Assembly (NCBI GenBank): GCA_011799875.1
Contig: CM022300.1
Coordinates: 236,356,807-236,420,806 of the forward strand
Reading direction: 5' to 3'
DNA from: Thinopyrum elongatum
Lineage: Eukaryota > Streptophyta > Magnoliopsida > Poales > Poaceae
DNA: 64,000 nt
Shown: in pieces, positions 42,451 to 54,813 of the stretch
Numbering within the stretch: the stretch's first letter is position 1
Layout of the letters: every line of letters begins with the position of its first letter
The notes under the pieces: model-generated
Seen by the model: the letters and a program-made list of their open reading frames with translations, nothing else
Databases searched by the model: none
Told to the model about the DNA's origin: nothing
Translations under genes and position numbers: made by a program

Positions 42451-45400
42451 TGTAACATCCCAAAATTCTAAATTTTGGAATGTTATATTAAATAAATAGT
42501 TTTGATTGTTTGTTTGATTGTGGAGTGATTGATTGTCTGAAATTGAGTGAAAATTTGAAACTTTTGGAAGTTGAATGAGAGGGAATAAAAGGACTTTCCC
42601 AAAACATTCATTCTTGCATTTGACCTCCATGAATTCAAATTCATTACAAACATAAAACCCTAGAGTGAAGATGACATGACTTCTTCCATCAAAAAAATGA
42701 AAATGGGTTTTTGAAAAGATTTGGATTCCATATGAAAATATTTCAATTTCAGAAACTTTATGCAACTGAATGAGTTTCATGAGAGAAGATAAAATGACTT
42801 CTTCAAACTATGAGAAAGAGAGTTGGAAGTTCAAAGAATGAATTTGAAAAGCCCTTGTGTTCTTAATTTGAAGTGGAGTTTTACAATTTAAATCCTCTGA
42901 AAACTTATTCAAAAGAGAGAAGGAATATGACCCTTCAAATTTTCAGAAACAATTGAAATATATTTGAATAAGGAAAAACAGAAAAGATTGAAAGTGGTTC
43001 GAAATTCAAATTCAAACCCAATTATGAGTTATTTGGTTTTTATTCAAATTCATTTTGCCGAGAAATAAAAATATTGAAATGAAGGTAAAATTATTCCTTC
43101 CAAGAAATAATTAGAAGAAATTAATTTGAAATTATTTTGGTATTTTAAAATAACTTTTATTGGTTTTAATGGCAACAGTACAACTGTTTGCATTATATGA
43201 ATTTTTGTGAAGTATATTTGAACTTGAAAAATAGTTCATCTTTTTCCTTGTATTTTTATGAATGTTTTGATATATAATATGCCTATATTATATTTTTATT
43301 TTATTTTAGTTATTTCTTTTCCTTTCTGTTTTTTTTAAATGAACGAGCGACCAACTCCTATCTTGCGCCTGCGTGCGAAACATAGCCAGCAGGTCGGCCT
43401 GTATTTTTTTCCAGTTATGCTTGCAAATAAATATAGATCCAATGTACACCCAAAAATTCTGCGCACACGCCCAGGCCGGCCGATGACCCATGCGGTGACA
43501 CCTCTTTTTCTTTTGTTTTCCTATTTCTTTCATCTACCTTTTGTCTTTGTTTAGTCCGATCAGCTTAGTCTTTGACATCCAAGCCTCCCTTCCACCTATA
43601 AATATAGATCCAATGTACACCAAAAAATTATTCACTTCGGGTTAAATCAACATTTTGATTTGACTAGCTTCAAAAAATAAATATTATTTCTTCTCTTCGA
43701 CGGGAATTCTAGAAGTCGTATCCTCTCTCAAGTTATCTATCCTGAAGGTACTCTCTTTGTATTTTCCTTTACTCCTGTAGTTTAATTCCCGTAGTTTATT
43801 ATTCCTAGACTAGTATACGACAGAAATCTAGTCTAAGCTATTTATTTTTCGTTAGATTATCAATTAGTCTCTGTATTTACACATTAGACCTAGAATTCTT
43901 CGCCGTAGCTCCTTTTCTTCCGAAAAGTAGCTTGGCCCTGATTTTTCAAATAACCATAACTTTTTACTCATTTATCCAAATTAGATGAAATCAACGCCTA
44001 TATTTTCGTTTTGATCCCACCTATCCAGTGAACCTATCAAATCAAATTTTTTGTAACTTCAAATTTTTGAAATTTATTCAGATTCTTATTCAAACTTCTT
44101 TTGATTGTATCTTTTTATCCGTAGCTCCGTTTCTGATGAATCCAATTGCGTCGGGTTCGTATCGAAGAAATCTTTCCGTTCGTACGACTAGCGTTATCTT
44201 TTTAACATATAATTTTGATCAGATCCCGATTATTCTACTAGTTTATAAGTGTTGCTACACATCGCTCTAACCAGATTTAATGTCATGTTGAATTACTTGT
44301 ATCTTTGATCCGTTATTCTGAATCTAGTAATTATTCTTTCTACATGTTCAAATTACCTTCCTATATCCAGTAATATCATTAGATTCAATCTTTGAACCTT
44401 TAAAATTTGAATGATTCAAATTTGTATTCGAACATTCAATTTATCATATCTTGCAAACCATAGCATCTTTTCAATTGATTTCTCTAAACACTTATGTCAT
44501 ATACTTTATGTCCATATCCACCATACTCCAATTCAAATACTTTTGAATATCTGAATTCCAATTGTATTCATGCTTTAATTCGCTATAACTTGCGTTGTAG
44601 TGATTCGTTTCAATTGATTCTTTTGTAAATAGATTCTTATGCCATATATGCTATTTGTAAAGCAACATTCAAGTTGTTCTCCTTATGCTTTGGATCATCT
44701 TCCATAGTGTCTTAAATCTAAGCTTATATAGCAATAGCTTATCATCCATTAACTCTTTTGACTTGATTCCTTCACCTTTTCCCTTACAATTCCATAAGAA
44801 CCTATTTTTCCTATTAAACCTTAGTATGTTGTTATTTTCGCACTACGACATATTTTGTTCTTCTGTTCTTTGATTCTTCTTTTTGGCATGGATGTTTATT
44901 GGATTTTATTCATTTACAATAGATATCTCGGAGTGTGACGAGTAGAATTATCAGAACTGTGGGAGCGATAAACTTCATCAACTATACCAGGTAAGTTCAC
45001 CTTGACCATATGTTTTACCTAAATTTTATTTGCATGTAGTACCACCCTTTCAACAATTCCTCGAGTAGTGTTATTGAATCTTGTAGTTGAGTAGAATGCG
45101 TGAGGTAGGAACCCATCTCCCTGTTACCAAGCCTGGGACGTTGTTTAGTTTCACTGCTACGATATAGTAGACGGGGTTTGGTATGAGTGTTCGGGAGTGG
45201 TGTGAGAATGGAGGACTCTACGTCAAGACGATAACTTCATGATGGCATCTTCAAGACCAAGACTTCAAGACTCGAGACAAGATTTCAATACACACTACTG
45301 GGTGGAAATTGGACCATGCGGCATCCAGGAGCACCCAGTGGATGCGTTGTGAGCTGTACTAGGCCAATACTCATGTGGAAAGTTCCACCCAGACTCAAAG

Positions 45401-46278
45401 AGACGGAAGAATACTTCATGCCCGGAAGCTTACCTGTGCAGCCACAAGTCACTATGGGCTCTGGCTTGGTTGACCTTAGTTGTGACTCTGGCTGGGACGG
45501 TGCTAGCAGATGTAGAACTACGGTAGCATTGGATGGGCACCGGACAGTGGTCAGGGGAACTCTTTGGAAGACCATGTTTCGTTCATCTAGTTCTCAAACA
45601 CCCTGCAGTGCGAGAACATAAAAGGAGGGAATGATTCTTGTGGGTAAAGTGCACAACACTTTGCAGAGTTAAAAACCTAATCGATTAGTCGTGTCCCCGG
45701 TTACGGACAATTTCAGCCTCTGGACTTGGATCTATCTCTGAACTCTCGACAACGAACTGATAATTAATTAAGGGCCACTTATTGTTATTATGGGCTATGA
45801 GACATCTGTTGGCGGAACCATGTCATAGTAGATAACTTTGTAGTGAAGACTCCTGTTATTCCTTTGTTGTAGGGAAAATAAAATCAACTTTTACGCAAAA
45901 ACCTCATACACGGAGCCACAAAGCCATATTGCATATAGAATAGTTTTATCATCAGCTTTCTTATTGTGATCTTGCCGGTACATTCAATGTACTGACCTAC
46001 ACGGCTGCAACGTATCATGTTGCAGGTTTTTTCTACGACGAGTGAGTTTTGTTGTAGGGTTACGGTCTACACTCAACTTGCCGATGGCGTTGATGGGACT
46101 CCACACCCGTTTGTTTGTTTCCGCTAAGACTTATGAGGTATATACCAGTTTTATGTTATTTATACATGTGATTGCACTTTGATATATACATTGATGTACT
46201 GTGTGTGCTAGCATACTGATCCAGGGATGGCACAGATACACAGAGGCATGACCGTTTGAGGTTGGGTCGCTATAGATA
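42451..46278 (+). repeat. 5' LTR of the gag-only element
   Basis: It matches 54814-57429 collinearly up to about 45045, where the second copy is interrupted. It extends to just before the primer site at 46279. No gene inside. The right boundary is inferred from the primer site because the 3' LTR end is not visible. Confidence 0.85.
43594..43608 (+). promoter_or_regulatory. Candidate LTR TATA box
   Basis: ACCTATAAATATAGA is a good TATA box. The aligned site in the second LTR reads CTATAGATATAG, so that copy has lost it. Confidence 0.45.
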
Positions 46279-46290
46279 TGGCATCAGAGC
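46279..46290 (+). other. Primer binding site, initiator tRNA-Met type
   Basis: TGGCATCAGAGC differs at one base from the canonical plant TGGTATCAGAGC and stands where the internal region must begin. Confidence 0.75.
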
Positions 46291-46438
46291 ACATGTTGAC
46301 TGTAGGACTTGACCCTAGAAATTGGAAAGCCCCGGGATAGGATATCTCTAAAACTTTATTTTCAAAAAGATACTTTATTTCTCATCCTTTTCAGATTTTA
46401 TCAAATGTCCTTCTTACCTCAAATAGTTAGAATATACC

Positions 46439-46615
46439 ATGTTTCCTTTTGACCACACGGAGGATCAACTGAAGCCACTCCAAGAAGGACAAGATATCGG
46501 ACAACTGATGGCCACTTCAGAGCAAAGAGGATTTTATCATGCATTAGAAGAGTTGAAGCTACAACAGTTGAAGACTCCCGAAGAGTTGAAGAATTTGAAG
46601 ACTCGGAAGATTTAA
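46439..46615 (+). CDS. Small 58-residue open frame before gag
   Basis: ATG at 46439 to TAA at 46613-46615. The product is Glu/Lys/Leu-rich with QLKTPEELKNLKTRKI at its end. It may be a remnant of the gag N-terminus or a leader peptide; I do not recognise it. It lies in a different frame from gag and 175 bases before it. Confidence 0.3.
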   Translation: MFPFDHTEDQLKPLQEGQDIGQLMATSEQRGFYHALEELKLQQLKTPEELKNLKTRKI

Positions 46616-46790
46616 TTGACCTTTAGAAGATGAAACCCCTATTATATACTTATGTTGGATGCGATGATTTGTGACCTATCATTGTTTGATGATTTTCCGA
46701 CAGCCACAAAATAAAACCTATTTTCAAAACTATATTGTTTGTATTGTGTGTATCTCCCGCATCTCATCCCATAACCCTTGGACCCAATAG

Positions 46791-47153
46791 ATGATGAATG
46801 AAGATGGAGTTGTGTTTCCGAGATCGATGACACAGCCGGAGGTAGCACAGTGGATATGGAACTTGGAAGATCGCATGAAGGAGTACCATATTAAAGGAGA
46901 GCATATGGTTCCATACACCCTACGGCACATCACACAAGGTGCTGCAGCATGGCGAGAGATACATCAAGCTATACAAGGATGGAACGGAGTAAATGCATGG
47001 GAAGAATTCAAGACGATACTACTGAGGTCTTGTCTTATCCAGAAGCCCTATGACCGTAAAATGAAGAAGCTTAGTGCATGCAAGATCTGTGGAGAAATAG
47101 GACACACCCATGAAGAGCACAAGCATGGACGCCCTAATTGTGAAGAACATCAC
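46791..47153 (+). pseudogene. Gag, 5' part (gag-only element)
   Basis: The open frame from ATG 46791 encodes a gag core (QPEVAQWIWNLEDRMKEYHI, AAAWREIHQA, WEEFKTILLRSCLIQ) and the first knuckle-like motif, CKICGEIGHTHEEH, then GRPNCEEHH. The frame is cut by a retrotransposon insertion directly after ATCAC at 47149-47153. The rest continues at 52910 and stays in the same frame when insertion and target duplication are ignored. Confidence 0.85.
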
Positions 47154-48727
47154 TGCTACTTCTTGAGCTTGCGTTGGTTTTTCCCTTGAAGACGAAAGGG
47201 TGATGCAGCAAAGTAGAGATAAGTATTTCCCTCAGTTAGAGAACCAAGGTATCAATCCAGTAGGAGACAACGCACAAATCACCAATACCTGCACAAACAA
47301 TCAAACACTTGCACCCAACGCGATAAAGGGGTAGTCAATCCCTTCACGGTCACTTGCAAAAGTGAGATATGATAGAGATAGATAAAACTAAACAAAAGAT
47401 AAAGTAAATATTTTTAGGGTTTTTGGTTTATAGATCTGAAAATAAAAGATTGCAAAATACTAGATCGGAAAGTAATATGATGGAAAATAGACCCGGGGGC
47501 CATAGATTTCACTAGAGGCTTCTCTCAAGATAGCAAATAATACGGTGGGTGAACAAATTACTGTCGAGCAATTGATAGAAAAGCGCAAAGTTATGGCGAT
47601 ATCCAAGGCAATGGTTATGAAATATAGGCATCACGTCCGTATCAAGTAGACCGACTCCTGCCTGCATCTACTACTATTACTCCACACATCGATCGACTCC
47701 TGCCTGCATCTAGAGTATTAAGTTCATGAAGAACAGAGTAACGCTTTAAGTAAGATGACATGATGTAGAGGAATAAACTCAAGCAATATGATGTAAACCC
47801 CATCTTTTTATCCTCAATGGCAACAATACAATATGTGCCTTGCTGCCCCTACTGTCAATGGGAGAGTACACCGCAAGATTGAACCCAAAGCCAAGCACTT
47901 CTCCCATTGCAAGAAAAACCAATCTAGTTGGCCAAATCAAACCGATAGTTCGAAGAGAATTACAAGGATATCAAATCATGCATAAAAGAATTCAGAGAAG
48001 ATTCAAATGATATTCATAGATAAGCTGATCAAAAATCCACAATTCATCGGATCTCGACAAACACACCGCAAAAGAAGATTACATCGGATAGATCTCCAAG
48101 AACGTCAAGGAGAACGTTGTATTGAGAATCAAAGAGAGAGAAGAATCCATCTAGCTACTAGCTATGGACCCGTAGGTCTGAGGTAAACTACTCACGCTTC
48201 ATTGGAAGGGCAATAAAGTTGATGTAGAAGCCCTCCATGATTGAATCCCCCTCCAGCAGGAAGCCGGAAAAGGCCCCAAGATGGGATCTCATGGGAATAG
48301 AAGGTTGCAGCGGTGGAAAAGTGTTTTCGTGGATGCTTATGGTGGTTTGGGAATATATGTGAATATATAGGAGGAAGATCTACGTCAGGGGGTCACCGAG
48401 GGGCCCACAAGGAAGGGGAGCGCCCCCGCGCCCTCCCCCCTTGTGGCCGCCTCGTGGATCTTCTGACTTGCACTCCAAGTCTCCTGGGTGTCTTCTGGTC
48501 CAAGAAAAATCATCGCGAAGGTTTTATTCCGTTTGGACTCCGTTTGGTATTTATTTTCTGCGAAGCTCAAAAACAAGGGAAAAATAGAAACTGGCACTGG
48601 GCTCTAGGTTAATAAGTTAGTCCCAAAAATAATATAAAATAAAATATTAATGCATATAAAACATCCAAAACAGATAATATAATAGCATGGAACAATAAAA
48701 AATTATAGATACATTGCAGACGTATCA
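47154..48727 (-). repeat. 3' LTR of the coding-free element
   Basis: On the plus strand it reads TGCTACTTCTTGAGC to GACGTATCA, 1574 bp. It is partnered by 51343-52909. Confidence 0.92.
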
Positions 48728-51342
48728 AGCATCCCCAAGCTTAATTCCTGCTCGTCCTCGAGTAGGTAAATGATAAAAACAGAATTTTTTATGTGGAATG
48801 CTACCTAACATATTTATCCATGTAATTTTCTTTATTGTGGCATGAATGTTCAGATCCATAAGATTCAAAACAAAATTTAATATTGACATAAAAACAATAA
48901 TACTTCAAGCATACTAACAAGGCAATTATGTCTTCTCAAAATAACATGGCCAAAGGAAGTTTATCCCTACAAAATCATATAGTCTGGCTATGCTCCATCC
49001 TCATCACACCAAGTATTCAAATCATGCACAACCCCGATGACAAGCCAAGCAATTGTTTCATACTTTTGGTGTTCTCAAACCTTTTCAACTTTCACGCAAT
49101 ACATGAGCGTGAGCCATGGACATAGCACTATAGGTGGAATAGAATATGGTGGTTGTGGAGAAGACAAAAGAGGGAGATAGTCTCACATCAACTAGGCGTA
49201 TTTACGGGCTATGGAGATGCCCATCAATAGATATCGATGTGAGTGAGTAGGGATTGCCATGCAACGGATGCACTAGAGCTATAAGTTTATGAAAGCTCAA
49301 AAGAAAACTAAGTGGGTGTGCATCCAACTTGCTTGCTCATGAAGACCTAGGGTAATTTGAGGAAGCCCATCGTTGGAATATTCAAGCCAAGTTCTATAAT
49401 GAAAAATTCCCACTAGCATATGAAAGTGACAACATAGGAGACTCTCTATCATGAAGATCATGGTGCTACTTTGAAGCACAAGTGTGGGAAAAAAGGATAG
49501 TAACATTGCCCCTTCTCTCTTTTTCTCTCATTTTTTTTGTTTGGCTTCTTTAGCCTCCCTTTTATTTTTTTCCTCACATGGGACAATGCTCTAATAATGA
49601 AGATCATCACACTCTTATTTACTTACATCTCAAAAATTACAACTCGATACTTAGAACAAAAATATGACTCTATATGAATGCCTCCGGCGGTGTACCGGGA
49701 TGTGCAATGACTCAAGAGTGACATGTATGAAAGAATTATGAAAGGTGGCTTTGCCACAAATACGATGTCAACTACATGATCATGCAAAGCAATATGACAA
49801 TGATGGAACATGTCATAATAAAACGGAACTCTGGAAAGTTGCATGGCAATATATCTCGGAATGGCTATGGAAATGCCATAATAGGTAGGTATGGTGGCTG
49901 TTTTGAGGAAGGTATATGGTGGGTTTATGGTACCGGTGAAAGTTGCGCGGCACTAGAGAGGCTAGCAAAGGTGGAAGGGTGAGAGTGCGTATAATCCATG
50001 GACTCAACATTAGTCATAAAGAACTCACATACTTATTGCAAAAATCTATTAGTCATCGAAACAAAGTACTACGCGCATGCTCCTAGGGGGATAGCTTGGT
50101 AGGAAAATACCATCGCTCGTCCCCGACCGCCACTCATAAGGAAGACAATCAAAAAATACCTCATGCTCCAACTTCGTTACATAACGGTTCACCATACGTG
50201 CATGCTACGGGAATCACAAACCTCAACACAAGTATTTCTCCAATTCACAATTACTCACTAGCATGACTCTAATATCACCATCTCTATATCTCAAAACAAT
50301 CATAAGGAATCAAACTTCTCATAGTATTCAATGCACTTTATATGAAAGTTTTTATTATATCCCTCCTGGATGCCTATCATATTAGGACTAAATTCATAAC
50401 CAAAGCAAATTACCATGTTGTTTAGAGACTCTCAAAATAATATAAGTGAAGCATGAGAGTTCAATAATTTCTACAAAATAAAGCCACTGCCGTGCTCTAA
50501 AAAGATATAAGTGAAGCATTAGAGCAAAATTGCCTAGCTCAAAAGATATAAGTGAAACACATAGAGTATTCTAATAAATCGCGATTCATGTGTGTCCCTC
50601 TCAAAAGGTGTGTACAGCAAGGATGATTGTGACAAACTAAAAAGCAAAGACTCAAATCATACAAGACGCTCCAAGTAAAACACATATCATGTGGTGAATA
50701 AAAATATAGCCTCAAGTAAAGTTACCGATAGACGAAGACGAAAGAGGGGATGCCTTCCAGGGCATCCCCAAGCTTAGGCTCTTGGTTGTCCTTGAATATT
50801 TCCTTGGGGTGCCTTGGGCATCTCTAAGCTTAGGCTCTTGCCACTCCTTATTCCATAGTCCATGAAATCCTTACCCAAAACTTGAAAACTTCACAACACA
50901 AAACTCAACAGAAAATCTCATAAGCTCCGTTAGTATAAGAAAATAAATCACCACTTTTGGTACTGTTGTGAACTCATTCTTTATTATATTGGTGTAAAAT
51001 CTACTGTATTCCAACTTCTCCATGGTTCATACCCCCTGATACTACCCATAGATTCATCAAAATAAGCAAACAACACATAGAAAACAGAATATGTCAAAAA
51101 CAGAACAGTCTGCGAAGATCTGAATTGTCCTAATACTTCTTAACTCCAAAAAATTTAAAAATTAGGAAAACAGAGGCAATTTGTATATAAATATTTTGTA
51201 AAAAATTCAGGGTTTTTCCATGCTCCAGTGAATCTAAACAATTCTGTGATTGGACGCAAAAGTTCTGTTTTTCAGCAAGATCAAATCAACTATCACCGTA
51301 AGCCATCCCAAAGGTCTTACTTGGCACAAACACTAATTGAAA
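48728..51342 (-). other. Internal region of the coding-free element
   Basis: Begins with the polypurine tract at 48729-48742. AT-rich, with stops in all frames and only short open frames; no gag, protease, RT or integrase motif. The sequence near 51300-51340 and near 50750-50840 resembles the 3' untranslated region of Triticeae Athila relatives. No primer site was identified next to 51342. Confidence 0.75.
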
Positions 51343-52909
51343 CACTACTTCTCGAGCTTGCGTTGGTTTTTCCCTTGAAGAGGAAAGGGTGATGCAGCAA
51401 AGTAGAGATAAGTATTTCCCTCAGTTAGAGAACCAATGTATCAATCCAGTAGGAGACAACGCACAAATCACCAATACCTGCACAAACAATCAAACACTTG
51501 CACCCAACGCGATAAAGGGGTTGTCAATCTCTTCACAGTCACTTGCAAAAGTGAGATCTAATAGAGATAGATACAACTAAACAAAATATAAAGTAAATAT
51601 TTTTAGGGTTTTTGGTTTATAGATCTGAAAATAAAAGATTGCAAAATAGTAGATCGGAAAGTAATATGATGGAAAATAGACCCGGGGGCCATAGGTTTCA
51701 CTAGAGGCTTCTCTCAAGATAGCAAATAATACGGTGGGTGAACAAATTACTATCGAGCAATTGATAGAAAAGCACAAAGTGATGACGATATCCAAGGCAA
51801 TGATTATGAAATATAGGCATCACGTCCGTGTCAAGTAGACCGACTCCTGCCTGCATCTACTACTATTACTCCACACATCGACCGACTCCTGCCTGCATCT
51901 AGAGTATTAAGTTCATGAAGAACAGAGTAACGCTTTAAGTAAGATGACATGATGTAGAGGAATAAACTCAAGCAATATGATGTAAACCCCATCTTTTTAT
52001 CCTCGATGGCAACAATACAATACGTGCCTCGCTGCCCCTACTTTCACTGGGAGAGGACACCGCAAGATTGAACCCAAAGCCAAACACTTCTCCCATTGCA
52101 AGAAAAACCAATCTAGTTGGCCAAACCAAACCGATAGTTCGAAGAGAATTACAAGGATATCAAATCATGCATAAAAGAATTCAGAGAAGATTCAAATAAT
52201 ATTCATAGATAAGTTGATCATAAATCCACAATTCATCGGATCTCGACAAACACACCGCAAAAGAAGATTACATCAGATAGATCTCCAAGAACATCAAGAA
52301 GAACGTTGTATTGAGAATCAAAGAGAGAGAAGAAGCCATCAAGCTACTAGCTATGGACCCGTAGGTCTGAGGTAAACTACTCATGCTTCATCAGAAGGGC
52401 AATAGAGTTGATGTAGAAGCCCTCAGTGATCGAATCCCCCTCCGGCAGGATACCGAAAAAGGCCTCAAGATGGGATCTCACGGGAACAGAAGGTTGCGAC
52501 AGTGGAAAAGTGTTTTCGTGGATGCTTCTGGTGGTTTGAGAATATATGTGAATATATAGGAGGAAGATCTAGGTCAGGGGGTCACCGTGGGGCTCACAAG
52601 GCAGGGGGCGCGCCCTCCCCCCTTGTGGCCACCTCGTGGCTCTTCTGACTTGCACTCCAAGTCTCCTGGGTGTCTTCTTGTCCAAGAAAAATCATCGCGA
52701 AGGTTTTATTCTGTTTGGACTCCGTTTGGTGTTCCTTTTCTGCGAAGCTCAAAAACAAGGAAAAAACAGAAACTGGCACTGGGCTCTAGGTTAATAAGTT
52801 AGTCCAAAAAATAAGATAAAATAAAATATTAATGCATATAAAACATGCAAAACAGATAATATAATAGCATGGAACAATCGAAAATTATAGATACGTTGGA
52901 GACGTATCA
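51343..52909 (-). repeat. 5' LTR of the coding-free element
   Basis: 1567 bp. The terminal dinucleotide at 51343-51344 is mutated (CA where its partner has TG on the plus strand); the other end is GACGTATCA at 52909. Confidence 0.9.
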
Positions 52910-53511
52910 ATCACCCAGAGAAAGAATGCCCCACTAGGCAGGTGACTTCTTTCTTGTGTGAAGGAACTAGTCACTATCCAGGCCAGTGCCAAATTTACCC
53001 CAAGGTACAAGAAATTGCCAAGCAGCGGAAGGAAGCCATGAAAGAAGCCCTCAGGGAAAGTTTTGAAGAACCTGTGATGAAGGAAGTTGTTGAAGACCCC
53101 GATGGAGAAGGCCTAAACATATTTTACGCCCATGCCTGTTATTCATGTGGAGAAGAAGGACATCTTTCACAGTATTGCACGAAGGAAAGCCACGAGTATC
53201 TGGGAGACTTCCCGACAGAAGAAGTGGAGTTTGATCCACATGAAATGGAAGGATTGATTGGAACGAAGAAGACCAGGAAGAGAAAGGGAATGTGCCACCA
53301 GAACAAACCAAACTCGGCAAAGAAGGATAATAATCATTTTACCTGCTTTGAGTGTAAGAACACAAGAGATAATGCTAGTGATTGCCTAGAAAAGAAGCAA
53401 GGAACCCAAGGAGGTACCGAAAAGCCCCCGGATTTGTCCGGCGTCATTTGTTTACGCTGCAAGGAAGTAGAACATTTTGCCAGAGAGTGTTCAGAACGGA
53501 AGACAACTTGA
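52910..53511 (+). pseudogene. Gag, 3' part with zinc knuckles (gag-only element)
   Basis: It resumes the gag frame after the insertion. It has Cys/His groups CYSCGEEGHLSQYC (a full CX2CX4HX4C knuckle near 53137), CFECKNTRDNASDC (degenerate: the His is Asp) and CLRCKEVEHFARECSE (full knuckle), ending with TGA at 53509-53511. The multiple knuckles point to RNA binding and packaging. Apart from the insertion this gag looks uninterrupted, unlike other genes in the window. Confidence 0.85.
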
Positions 53512-54813
53512 AGTTGAGTTGTTAAGATTTTATACTGGAATAAAGAATGCAATAAATGTAGAACGCATTTTTATGTTCATTGAGGATACGGAGTTGAATT
53601 ATGTAATGGAAGTCTCGTATATTGTAATGAATTCAAGAATCAATAAAATTAATGTGCCATGATTTCATATGTTGAATTGTATGAGCTGTTACTCTAAGAA
53701 CAAAGATTTTCTACCATTTTCGAGGATACGAGAAATATGGTCCATGGATGAATTTGTGCATTTCAAGGGTGGTAGTACTACCCTGTGACAACACTTGACA
53801 AATGGAAAGGAAAATGTATTCCACGGAGTGGAGTTTGGACAGAATAAGTTTGAGTTTTATTTTAATATATGTTGGTTACCCCAAGAGTTTGAAGGAATGA
53901 AGTACTACTGGTTTTAAAGGAGGTGTAATGTTGGAATATGGAAAAATAGCAACACCAAGGATGAGTTAAAACTATACAAGAGTTGAAGTGGGTCCATAAC
54001 CCACAGGCCCAGGGGTTTATAAGGATCAAGCCCTACCTTGTTGAACGAAGAAATATGGAAGAAGTTGCGCTTTGATCAACAGACGTTTCTTAGGAGGATA
54101 CGAAAACCCAAGAGTTGTGAAGAAATGATAGATGTTTTATTCAGCTTGCAGAATCAATGGATTTACCCGAACCCAGCTCGAGGACAAGAGAGATTTCTGC
54201 AAGGCTTGTGAGGATGCCCAAGTGTTAGAATACGTGATTCACCGTCTGTGTATGAAGTAATAATTCAAGTACGGGATGGATTGGCCCCCATAACGGAGAC
54301 TTCTATCATGAACTATCATATGTTGATGGAAAAATCAGAGAGCCTTGAAAACCTTAGAATGGCAGGACGATGGAACCCTGTACAGGCAACTGTTGCCAAT
54401 CGTAGGATATACAGTGAGATTCAACCCAGACCAATCTCCTACAGAAACAGAAATTGTTGACCACCATGAGAATCTTGATAGTTGTTTAGCATTGGCGACA
54501 GACCGGTCAGCTATGAAGACCCAGTCTCAGAATGATCTTGTTTTGATGAAAGGACACAAGATTTTGACAAAAAGATTATGCCCCTACCAGAAGAGCCCAG
54601 AGTAGGTGTTATCCCGAATATATGAGAAGACCGACAGCGTCAACCCTAAAGAGGGACTAAATGAGTTTTGATGGAACCGTAACATTGCTTCTAAGGGTGG
54701 TAGCAACCCAGACCTTTCTGATGATCAATGGATTTTCAAGAAGACCCCAAACCTAACCTTCTTTCTAGCCTCTTCGAATCTCGAGGATGAGATTCATCTT
54801 AAAGGTGGTAGTT
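53512..54813 (+). other. 3' internal region of the gag-only element
   Basis: No pol domain is recognisable. Open frames at 54248-54460 and 54345-54605 (with DDGTLYRQLLPIVGYTVRFN) do not match a family I know and could be pol debris or unrelated sequence. A purine-rich AAAGGTGGTAG tract at about 54801-54811 precedes the LTR and serves as a polypurine tract candidate. A similar AAGGGTGGTAG occurs twice earlier (53764 and 54691). Confidence 0.55.

Larger units (their letters stand above)
47154..52909 (-). mobile_element. Coding-free LTR retrotransposon inserted in gag
   Basis: The LTRs 47154-48727 and 51343-52909 are about 95% or more identical by eye, with a 2.6-kb internal region between. The five bases ATCAC occur at 47149-47153 and 52910-52914. 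A minus-strand polypurine tract (AAGCTTGGGGATGC) next to the 47154-48727 copy makes that the 3' LTR. The U3 start (TGATACGTC...) matches the Athila-type LTR at 2509-4142. With no gag or pol it needs proteins from relatives to move. Confidence 0.92.

Noticed and set aside
45285..45621. Open frames of about 100 residues on both strands.
   Set aside because: They lie inside the long LTR of the gag-only element and have no domain.
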